Shown: positions 54,441-64,000 of the stretch, one piece after another
How positions within the stretch are numbered: the stretch's first letter is position 1
How the letters are laid out: each line of letters opens with the position of its first letter
From: Bimastos eiseni
Taxonomy: Eukaryota > Annelida > Clitellata > Crassiclitellata > Lumbricidae
Direction: 5' to 3'
NCBI GenBank assembly: GCA_959347315.1
Contig: OY365811.1
Span: forward strand, 37,499,459 to 37,563,458
Length of the DNA stretch: 64,000 nucleotides
Translations under genes and position numbers: made by a program
The notes under the pieces: generated by a model
What the model was told of the DNA's origin: nothing
Databases searched by the model: none
The model's input: only the letters and a program-made list of their open reading frames with translations

Positions 54441-55633
54441 AGGCTAGCAATTAACTTGCGAGGGAATTATGAACAATTTTACTGCAACTAAATGCAGAAA
54501 AGGAAAGTTGCCTTTTATGTCTCTAAACTCTGAATGCACTGCCTATAAGGGCCCGCCATTTTTGCCGCGCCTCCCCCCACCACGGGGAAGCTCGGCAAGC
54601 TGAGTGGAGACTGATAGACTTCGAATAAGACTAACAGACGGAGTTAGTGGACAACTATAGACGTTATATTTGTAAAGGAATTCATGTCAGTGACTAAAAT
54701 ACTCAGAGATGTCAACTGCTCGCTCTTCCTCAGACTGTCAAAGTTGAACGGCAGGCTACTTGAACTGGTGAGTAAGCTTTCAGGGTTCAGAATGAAATCG
54801 TGTGTAGTTAACTTGATCAGTTAATCTCTTAGAAATTCAGACAACATATCACAGCTCCAGACAAATGAACTGCGCCCTTTATGTAAGAAAATACAATATT
54901 TCTGGTTCATTTCGCTAAATAATAATTCGTCGAATCCAATGCATTAATTTGATTATTTCTTGCCAGATAGTAGCTAGGTCTACTGGTCCATCGATGATTC
55001 TTGTGATGAGTGAGCCTTCCGTCATTAATATGAAAATAAAGAACTAACTTCACGCCCGAACAACCCTTTTGCGAGGCGATCGAACGAACAGAACTGTTTA
55101 GAGAGAGTCAATTGCAAAACATTTCGGGACAACCATCGATCTCAACAGAATGATGATCGAGTGACGCCTACGGCTTTGTTTTTACTTTGTGGAAGGGGTT
55201 AGAATTGGATCGCATCTGAGTAGGTTATTCGAATAAGCGCTATATAAGTTTATCCGACTAAATTTGTTCATTAAATTGGCCGTACGTGATTTCGTGGCTG
55301 TCACTACCTGACTAAGACAAAAGTTTCATTGTGCAAAGTAGGCCTATTACAACCACGTCATTTTGATGGGACAATAGGCCTATGTAAGGGTGCACGTAGG
55401 CCTATGAATGCATGTATTAATGTATCCATATTATGTATGTAAGCGTGTGGCAATTTCCGTTTATTAGGCATGTGTGCACTCAGTGATATTTATAGCACCT
55501 TCTGCCGTTAGCATTTTTGCAGGTTCGCAATTACTTTTTAACACGTTCACTGTAGCCTTATAAGTCCTATTGAGTTTTCTATGCAACTCCTATCAATGTA
55601 ATTTTACAGTATAGGCCTGCATGTGCAAATTGT

Positions 55634-55634
<1 letters not shown>

Positions 55635-55683
<49 letters not shown>

Positions 55684-55765
55684 ACATATATATATACATA
55701 TATGTACACATATATACACACACATACATATATATATAATGTGTATGCGTGTGTGCATGTGTGTG
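55635..55765. repeat. (CA)n, (TA)n and (GT)n compound microsatellite
   Basis: A pure CACA run at 55638-55676, then TATATA/CACATA and finally GTGTGT words. Confidence 0.95.
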
Positions 55766-56201
55766 TGCTTGTGTTTATGTGTAGCTCTTGTCTTACTCGT
55801 CCTCGTTGTCCCCGTCAAGTCGGGAGTGGGTATGTAGCCGAGGCATGTTCCGAAGCCCTATCGTAGTGTAATAGCGTCGTATAACTCAGTGGTTCAATAT
55901 CGCAATTTGCGTAGCGCTATTCAATACATCATCAATTTTGGCTTTGTCTCAACTGAGAGCTGTAAGGACTTGGAGGACCCAGTCGCGAGGTGATCAAGTT
56001 GAAGCCTCCTCAGACAAGATGACCGCTTTGTAAACCGACCTTGACCCAGTGAACTCTATATATACTCAGCGACATTGTCAGACTCTGTCCACTATAGACG
56101 TTGGCGTACACCATCCGACCTACTTGACGCTCTTGACCCGGTCTAGGGTCAAAGCACCGATATTGACATCTTAGAAAGTTAATTTATGCTGCCATAGAGA
56201 G

Positions 56202-56597
56202 TAGGGTTGTACCGAATAGGTGATTTTCACTATTCGGCCAACTATTCGGCCGAATACGAATATTAATACGAATAGTGTACGAAATGGGTCTACCAACAAA
56301 TTAAAACATTTCGCATGAGCAAAAGTTTTAGTTCAGTAAATTTGATACATAAATAAAAATAAACAGTTAACTACATGTATTTTTGACTTCTTTCTGTGTA
56401 AACTAAGAATGGAACTAATTTAACTAAACTTAGAAATGGGACGGCTGACAATGCGATACCTTGATCTAGGCAATAGAGAGTTATGCCAGTCCAGTAGATA
56501 TAGAAAGCGCGTTACTATTCGGCAGAATACCGAATAGTTATTTAACCCACTATTCGGCTCCGAAGCGAATACAAAGCGAATATTCGGTGCAGTCATA
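56202..56597 (+). mobile_element. hAT-type MITE, 396 bp, intact ends
   Basis: The left end TAGGGTTGTACCGAATA and the right end TATTCGGTGCAGTCATA form a 17-bp inverted repeat (13 matches), and the left end has the TAGGG-TG form typical of hAT elements. The 8-bp direct repeat ATAGAGAG flanks it perfectly at 56194-56201 and 56598-56605. It has no transposase frame, so it is non-autonomous. Confidence 0.88.
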
Positions 56598-56863
56598 ATA
56601 GAGAGCGCCACTTGTGCTCTCGATTATTTCCATTGGCCGACGTTGATTATTTTATTGCCTGCGATTTTTATAAACAAGAAATTTCGCGGATTTTCGCGCT
56701 TGCTAATTATGTGTATGTATTGGAAGGCGCAAGACAGGAAGACGAGCCCAACTTGTCCAAGGAATGATGATGTTGATGATGATGATGATAATGATGACGA
56801 CGACGACGATCATGATGATGACGATGACGCATGTACAAGCATGTCCTATAGCTCACTCTTCTA

Positions 56864-57100
56864 GATCTGTTTGACATTAGTGCAGCATTTGATACCGTCG
56901 ACCATTAGAACCTACTCAGGCGTCGGTCATATCATCACTTGGCTGGGCTCATTCTTCAGTGATCAGTCCCTCCATGTGGTCCATGGGCCTCCTAGGTCCG
57001 CTTGGTTTCAAGCCCTCCATAGTCTTTCCCAGGTCTTGGGGCCGGGTCTCTACACAACATCATCAACACGCCTGAGCTTGAATCTCTCCTTACTGTTGAT
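56864..57100 (+). mobile_element. LINE reverse-transcriptase remnant (central RT motif)
   Basis: DLFDISAAFDTVDH (56864-56905) is the A-motif of CR1/Jockey-like non-LTR reverse transcriptases (LDLSAAFDTVDH). A stop and a frame change follow, then GVGHIITWLGSFFSDQSLHV, matching the G-x-x-L-x-WF-S-FLSDR-Q-V block, and SQVLGPGLY for PQGSVLGPLLF. Clearly inactive. Confidence 0.85.
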
Positions 57101-57104
57101 CGGT

Positions 57105-59080
57105 TTAGGCGGCGTTGTGAGCATGGATCAGTTAATCGGTTTATGTGGCGGTGCGCGCGTTGTTCAATTGATCTGTTTATGTGGCGGTGTGTGCGTTGTT
57201 CAATTGATCAGTTTATGTGGCGGTTCGTGCGAGGGACAGTTTGTCGGTTAATTCGGCGGTGTGCGCGTGAGTCAGCTGATTGGTTTACGCGGCGGTGTGT
57301 GCATGGGTCAATTGATAGATTGTTGTGGCGATGTGTGCGTGTGTCAGTTGATGGGCTTATCTGGCGGTGTGTGCATGGATTAGTTGATCGTTTTATGAGA
57401 TGGTGTGGGCGTGGTTCAATTGATAGATTGTTGTGGCGGTGTGTGCGTGTGTCTCAGTTGATCGGCCTATGTGTCGGTATGCGCGTGGTCAGTTGTTAGG
57501 ACTATGCGGCTTTAGGTGCGTGGGTCAGTTGATCAGTTTAAGCGGCGGTGTGTGCGTGAGTCATTTGATTGGTCTATGCGGTGGTGTGTGCGTGTGTCAG
57601 TTGATCGGCTTATGCGATGGTGTGGGCGTGGTTCAATTGATCGGTTTATGTGTCGGTGAGTGCGTGTGTGGATGGGTCAGTTGATCGGTTTATGCGGCTG
57701 TGTGCGTGTGTGTCAGTTGATCGGCTTATCTGGCGGTGCGTGCGTGAATTAGTTGTTCGTTTTATGCGATGGTGTGGGTGTGGTTCAATTGATCGGTTTA
57801 TGCGGCGATGTGCGCGTGTGTCAGTTGATTGGTCTATGCGGCTTTATGTGCGTGACTCACGCACGCACCGCCGCATAAATCAATATACTGACACACGCAC
57901 ACACCGCCGCATAAACCGATCAACTGACTTACGCACCCACCGCAGCATAAACCGATCAACTGACTCACGCACACACTGCCGCATAAACTGGTCAACTGAC
58001 ACACGCACACACCACCGCATTCACCGATCAACTGATACACGCACACACCGCCGCATTAACCGATCAACTGATACACGCACACACCGCCGCATCAACCGAT
58101 CAACTGATACACGCACACACCGCCGCATCAACCGATCAACTGATACACGAACACACCGCCGCATTAACCAATCAACTGATACACGCGCATACCGCCGCAT
58201 CAACCGATCAACTGATACACGCACACACCGCCGCATTAACCAATCAACTGATACACGCACACACTGCCGCATTAACCGATCAATTGATACACGCACACAC
58301 CGCCGCATTAACCGATCAATTGATACACGCACACACCGCCGCATTAACCGATCAACTGATACACGCACACACCGCCGCATTAACCGATCAATTGATACAC
58401 GCACACACCGCCGCATTAACCGATCAACTGATACATGCACACACCGCCGCATTAACCGACCAACCGATATACGCACACACCGCCGCATTAACCGATCAAC
58501 TGATACACGCACACACCGCCGCATTAACCGATCAACTGATACACGCGCATTCTGCCGCATCAACCGACCAACTGATACACGCGCATTCTGCCGCATCAAC
58601 CGATCAACTGATACACGCACACACCGCCGCATTAACCGATCAATTGATACACGCACACACCGCCGCATTAACCGACCAACTGATACACGCGCATTCTGCC
58701 GCATCAACCGATCAACTGATACACGCACACACCGCCGCATTAACCGATCAATTGATACACGCACACACCGCCGCATTAACCGATCAACTGATACACGCAC
58801 ACACCGCCGCATTAACCGATCAACTGATACACGCACACACCGCCGCATTAACCGACCAACTGATACACGCACACACCGCCGCATTAACCGATCAACTGAT
58901 ACACGCGCATTCTGCCGCATCAACCGATCAACTGATACACGCACACACCGCCGCATTAACCGATCAACTGATACACGCGCATTCTGCCGCATCAACCGAT
59001 CAACTGATACACGCACACACCGCCGCATTAACCGATCAATTGATACACGCACACACCGCCGCATAAACCGATATACTGAC
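57105..59080. repeat. 36-bp minisatellite with an internal orientation flip
   Basis: The unit is AACCGATCAACTGATACACG plus CACACACCGCCGCATT. About 34 copies run forward from 57857 to 59080, and about 20 more diverged copies run in reverse complement from 57105 to 57855. The switch is the palindrome GTGCGTGA-C-TCACGCAC (57848-57864). Units in the centre of the forward array are nearly identical, and those at its edges (ATAAACC, CTGAC variants) differ. The 36-bp period is a multiple of three and creates long open frames on both strands. Confidence 0.95.
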
Positions 59081-61774
59081 CTAGGAACAGATGCATGTAG
59101 GCCTCCAGGTCAGTGACCTTCGCACGCCTGTGTAGCGTTTTATACAGCGTTGTAAGTTACGATGTATTTCTTTGCGGTTCCAATATTTTGTCCTGGTCCA
59201 ACGCAAAATGAGGATTTGAAACTTTGCCGGCTGGTTCTGTAGCCACATAGAATGCCTTCGTACATATACTTATTATGGGCTAACATTGACAGGCCAATGC
59301 CGTCTGTCTATAATAGTCTAGGCTACTTGTCTGGCTATGAGGCAATTGACCTGGAAGCGAAATTGTTCTTATTATATCTGTCTATTAATTATGATAATGT
59401 CAATTTAATTTGACTAAGCGCCTACCCCTAGCTATTAATTTTCTAGCTTTATACTCTCGTGCATGAATTATAAAACTTTTCAAGCTCTAATCGTTTGAAT
59501 TTTGTTTCTTGGCTCTTCTGCATCACCTCGATAGACGACACTACCATCGATCGGTCTCCTCGAGCATCTTAATTAGGCTATAAAGCTGTCCATACTGTTT
59601 TCTTGGCTCATTATTATATTAAAATTATTTGCTGAATTGAGAAGCCAAAACCACAAAAAATCTGCAGGTAGGCCTATGTGGATGGAATGGAATAACGATT
59701 CCATATATGAATTGCAAAAAGTCTGCAGTTCTGTCAAACTTACGCATGATGAGTGCATCGACTGGAAACGGTCAGTGGGAGGATTAGACACAAGAGAGGG
59801 GTTGGCCATCCGCCCTGATATGCCATGGCTAAGAAAATGAAGTTGTCAGACTTTATACCAATGGCTGCTTAAGGGTTAACTTAAGGGACTGCTATTCTTC
59901 TTAATGAAGTAACTTGTAGCTTCAGAGTGAAACTTCAGGAACAGTTATCAACGGTTTCAGTCATTTCCTCACATTCTCAATAAGTTATATATATCTCGAT
60001 TATGGCAGAGAAGTCTAACGACACTGAACATGGCTATTCAGCTCCCCAGTCGTCTGATTATGAAAACTAATTCCCACAAACCTTGTGAGGGACATTGGGA
60101 CTTGCTGTCGACTCAATAGAGATAATACAGGGAGGGCCAGCATAAATGGTCCGACTTTGCAGGCAAGTAACTCAGTCAATGTATATATATAGTACACCGC
60201 CAACCTCATCGTCATGATAATCCCTGAGAACATCTATCGAACCGTATAAAACCATCATCAAAACTCAACCGAAACATAACGCACAGATCGGAAAACATAG
60301 CACGCTTATACAAGAACTCGTGCAGAACAAGCGGCGCACCTTCGACTGATAATTGTTCGTCGATTTTGTTCATACGAAACACAATGTATTTGAAATGTAA
60401 ACGCGACATTCTACACCTTTGTCGCCAGATGGCCAGCCTACATGGACCGCCATTTCCTGGCACACATCGTTATACAGGCACTTTCCGGTCCTGTGTATAT
60501 TGGTCCTTGGCCCATCTTTGCCTTGGCCTGTGCATGAACCAAGGAAGGACAAAAAATGTTTAGTCCACAGCACTTTTAACTATTTCAGATCATTGCAACA
60601 AATACAAATCACGAATAACAAATACTATGTACTATAGCCGATAATACACGGCTTTTGACGAGCAACCAGTCCTCTAATCTACAGTTCTTGTATAGTCACT
60701 AAACATTAAATTTTAAGAGGTCCAAGACTAGTATGCTGCTGCCCAGCCAGAAAACCCCAATGGAACGACAATAAACGCGTTTTTCATAGCCTTCAGGTCC
60801 TCAAGCTGTCGCGCTTTTGTTGTTTAAAGCTCTGGATCACCACAAGAGCAACTGAAAGAACAAGAACATGGCATACTGTAAGCCCTATGGTAACTGAATA
60901 TATTTAAAACAGCGACACAATGTGTAGGTTAGGGTAGGGACTTGTCGCATTCCGGGATGATAAACAAACCAGAGTGCCATAGCATTTTTCGGTAAAGGGT
61001 GGGTACAGTGTAGCCATAGTGTGCAAGAGTCGTAGAATTTTAGACAATTATTCAGACTCTTTAGGCCTATACAATAGTCTCGTTCTGAGAGAACGCACAG
61101 CGAAACGCTCAAGGTTTAAATAGAAAAGAGGCAGTAAAAAAGCAGAACAGGAATAAAGACTGCTATACCTAGTATTCCGACGATAATCACTTAACGATGT
61201 TAAGATATAAGACTAATTCTATTGCACTACACAACACAGAGACGCGGAAGACGAACGCTACAGTCCGCAATCAGACATCTTTCAACTTATCCTCAAGCTC
61301 TGCTTTCTCACAGATTTTTAAATGAAAAACACTAATACAAACAGTACAGTGGAAGGCGATAGAGGATTTGAATACGCACCTAAAGCAACTTGTATATCAA
61401 GGCTACTGAATCCAGATGTTCGTCGTTGCCGACTTTAGCTTGTTATCCATGGTCTTCCATGCATGCATCAGGTCTTAGAGATGTAGCAATAATTTCAGCA
61501 AGGGATTCTGAAATAGCAAGAGAATGTCCTATATCAATGCTGCATCGCCCAGTGCACGAGCTCCATTTCTTCCTTCAGGACTGATGATCTGCCGCTCATC
61601 CGGTATCTTCCATATGCTCGATGTGTTCCGTGACCCATCCGACCTCTACCAGTGATGTAAAGATTACGTTGGATCCACACGGTCGAGTCACAGGCTCACT
61701 ATACGAGACAAAAAAATCAATTAACATAGCCCTCCTCCTTTATCCAGGCTTGGGACTGGCACTGACCGAATACG

Positions 61775-61940
61775 CAAGGGCGCAACTAGGGGATAAAAAA
61801 GTTGACCCACACAATTGACCCAAATTTGATGAATTTTTTCTATTTTGAACGGAAGGGTAGGCGCGTTCAAAAATGCTGCTTAACTGCTTCAGAGTTCGCA
61901 GTGTGAGCACCCCTAGGAACATTTTCTAGTTGCGCCCCTG
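61775..61940. mobile_element. hAT-like MITE, 166 bp
   Basis: Ends CAAGGGCGCAACTAG and CTAGTTGCGCCCCTG form a 15-bp inverted repeat with two mismatches. The flanking octamers CGAATACG (61767-61774) and CATATACG (61941-61948) match at 6 of 8 positions. No coding frame. Confidence 0.75.
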
Positions 61941-62039
61941 CATATACGAACAGTTGGCGGAGTTACCTGAAACAACAACAACATGCTGTCTAATTAGTAA
62001 AATAGACAGCAAATTAGAAAGCAGAAACAGACAGCAAAT

Positions 62040-62155
62040 ACAACAATAGAGACAGCAAAAATAGACAACTAATTGAGAGAGCAAAATAGACGACTAATTG
62101 AGAGAGCAAAATAGACAACTAATTGAGAGAGCAAAATAGACAACTAATTGAGAGC
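62040..62155. repeat. 24-25-bp tandem repeat
   Basis: AATTGAGAGAGCAAAATAGA plus CAACT occurs four to five times with few changes. Confidence 0.9.
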
Positions 62156-62794
62156 AATAGTGACCTACGCTTTAACCCTCTGCATGGCCTTACCACCTGC
62201 CTTACCACCAGAGACCCATTCGATCTCGTTACGGCACCTGTGACAAGGAGAGGACAAGCGATTCAGCTGCTCGTCGTCTGCATTGAGAAGACGCATCACA
62301 GACATTTCTTAGTCCAGTCCTTGAACCTAAAAGACCTCTCTACCGCTGTGTTGAGTGACTCATCCGACATCGCTTCCTGTGCTGCCCCAGTCTCCGAATG
62401 CCTAAAAGCACAAGAACATGGTGTATGTTACCGTTTGTTGACTATGCTTTTGCTCCGTGTTTAGTGTCCATTTGAACCACTAACAATTATGTAGATTGCA
62501 GAACGGCAAACGGGAGCCTATTTGCAGCTGCACCACCTGATCAGGGCAAGTGTCGAACCCACAGATCTCCAGTCTTTATTACCATTGCCATATTCATTCA
62601 TTCATAAATTCATTCAGGCAACATCCCTTCAGGGCTACTATAAAGAGAACCCGAGAGTACCCTGGGCTACAACACTTAATCTCTTTGTGAAGCAAGAATA
62701 CTTTAAAATGTGCTATATTAAGTTTCCTACTAAATACATTTAGGCAAACAGCCCCACATAGTAGGCCTGCATAAGCATCTCATAAAAATTATCT

Positions 62795-64000
62795 CAGTTT
62801 AGTTAGCTCCGCCGCAGTTTAGTAAGCTCCGCCCGCAGTTTAGTTAGCTCCGCCCACAATTTAGTTAGCTCCGCCCACAGCTCAGTTAGCTCCGCGCACA
62901 GCCTAGTTAGCCACTGTTTAGTTAGCTCCGACCACAGTTTTCTACCCACAGTTACTTAAGTTTTCTACCCACAATTACTTAAGTTTTATTCCCAAAGTTA
63001 CTTAAGTTCTACCCACAGTTACTTAAGTTCTACTCACAGTTACTTAAGTTTTCTACCCACAGTTACTTATGTTTGCTACCCACAGTTACTTAAGTTTTCC
63101 ACCGACAGTTACATAAGTTTTCTACCCACAGTTACTTAGGTTTTCTACCCATAGTTACTTAAGTTCTACCCACAGTTACTTAAATTCTACCCACAGTTAC
63201 CTAAGTTCTACCCACAGTTACTTAGGTCTACCCACAGTTACTTAGTTCCACCCACAGTTACTTAGTTCCACCCACAGTTACTTAGTTCTACCCACAGTTA
63301 TTTAGTTCTACCCACAGTTAGTTAGTCTTACAAACAGTTAGTTAGTCTTACCCACAGTTAGTTAGTTTTACCCAAAGTCAGTTAGTTTTTCCTAGTTAAT
63401 TACTTTTACCCACTGTTAGTTAGTATTACCCACAGTTTTACCCACAGTTAGGTTAGTTATACCCACAGTTACGTTAGTCATTCCCAGTTAGTTAGTTCTA
63501 CCCACAGTTATTTAGTTCTACCCAGAGTATTTTACCCACAGTTACGTTAGTTATACCCACAGTTACGTTAGTTATACCCACAGTTAGTTAGCTATACCCA
63601 CAGTTAGTTAGCTATACCCACAGTTAGTCAGTCATACCCACAGTTAGGTAGTTATACACACAGCTAGCTAGTTATACCCACAGCTAGCTAGTTATACCCA
63701 CAGCTAGCTAGTTATACCCACAGGTAGCTAGTTTTATCCACAGCTAGCCAGTTTTAATCACAGCTTGCTTGTTTTACCCACAGCTAGCTAGTTTTACCCA
63801 CAGTAGTTAGTTCTACCGACAGTTAGTTAGTTTTACCCAAAGTTACGTTAGTTTTACCCACAGCTTGTTAGTTTTACCCACAGCTTGTTAGTTTTACCCA
63901 CAGCTTAGTTTTACCCAAAGTTACGTTAGTTTTACCCAAAGTTAGTTAGTTTTACCCACAGTTAGTTAGGTCTACACACAGTTAGTCAGTTCTACCCACC
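62795..64000. repeat. Drifting minisatellite of 17-22-bp units, reaching the window end
   Basis: Units share a CCCACAGTTA core. The linker changes in blocks: TTAGTTAGCTCCGCCCACAG (62800-62930), TTACTTAAGTTCTACCCACA (62940-63230), TTAGTTCTACCCACAG (63235-63330), TTAGTTAGTTTTACCCACAG (63340-63480), TAGCTAGTTATACCCACAG (63560-63790), then back to TTAGTTTTACCCACAG. Around 65 copies; the array continues past 64000. Confidence 0.95.

Larger units (their letters stand above)
45160..56193. other. Gene-poor interval
   Basis: No gene supported. Besides the repeats listed separately it contains AT-rich unique-looking DNA. A 48-codon Cys-containing frame at 50939-51082 (ending next to a GTTAGT donor-like site) and short hydrophobic frames at 52317-52538 have no recognisable homology. 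A poly-C-rich element remnant lies at about 49090-49300 (starts CAGGGGCACCGG). Confidence 0.6.
59081..62790. other. Gene-poor interval
   Basis: No gene supported. Several 60-110 codon frames (for example 62123-62464) lack recognisable domains. It holds a hAT-like MITE at 61775-61940 and a tandem repeat at 62040-62155. Confidence 0.6.

Noticed and set aside
57105..59080. CRISPR-like array
   Set aside because: The 36-bp units abut directly with no unique spacers, in a eukaryotic sequence with introns; it is a minisatellite.
61390..62743. Several 60-110 codon plus-strand frames
   Set aside because: No domain, no coherent splice structure, and one overlaps a MITE.

Overview
This is eukaryotic genomic DNA from an animal: multi-exon genes with GT-AG introns, low gene density, abundant microsatellites, tRNA-derived SINE heads, LINE reverse-transcriptase fragments and hAT-type MITEs. 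The frequent palindromic word TAGGCCTA, the repeat types and the gene content suggest a marine invertebrate deuterostome, an echinoderm being my best guess. This is an inference; nothing in the sequence proves it.

Four membrane-protein genes can be assembled exon by exon with consistent splice phase. (1) A plus-strand CAT-family (SLC7A1-4/14-like) amino-acid transporter relative, 541-5021, 4 coding exons, 709 aa; its first intron is a GC-AG intron. (2) A plus-strand TM6SF1/TM6SF2 (EXPERA family) gene, 9512-16519, 8 exons, 395 aa. (3) A minus-strand aquaglyceroporin, AQP-A, 24692 down to 18688, 7 exons, 304 aa. (4) A minus-strand paralogous aquaglyceroporin, AQP-B, 45086 down to about 38891, with an extra 5' exon behind a TATA box. 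Matching AQP-A and AQP-B exons have the same phases and almost the same lengths, so they are a local duplicate in direct orientation. Most of these exons are too short or too oddly placed to stand out as open reading frames.

Between the two aquaporins (33.8-35.1 kb, minus strand) lie two unrecognised 129-bp exons of identical phase (1-1). Their proteins are conserved while most codon differences in the core are synonymous, and both carry a Leu-Leu-Arg-Gly-Lys/Arg-Arg motif that resembles an amidation plus dibasic cleavage site. This is the best candidate here for an undescribed gene family.

The rest is mostly repeat-rich DNA without recognisable genes. It holds a roughly 740-bp GGAT/GAAT tetranucleotide array next to a retroposon-like tail (10.8-11.6 kb), a 2-kb minisatellite of 36-bp units that inverts its orientation at 57856, a drifting minisatellite of about 17-22 bp units from 62.8 kb to the window end, three hAT-like MITEs whose ends can be drawn, a fourth related copy, and at least three decayed LINE reverse-transcriptase remnants. 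From 45.1 to 56.2 kb and from 59.1 to 62.8 kb I see no gene I can support.
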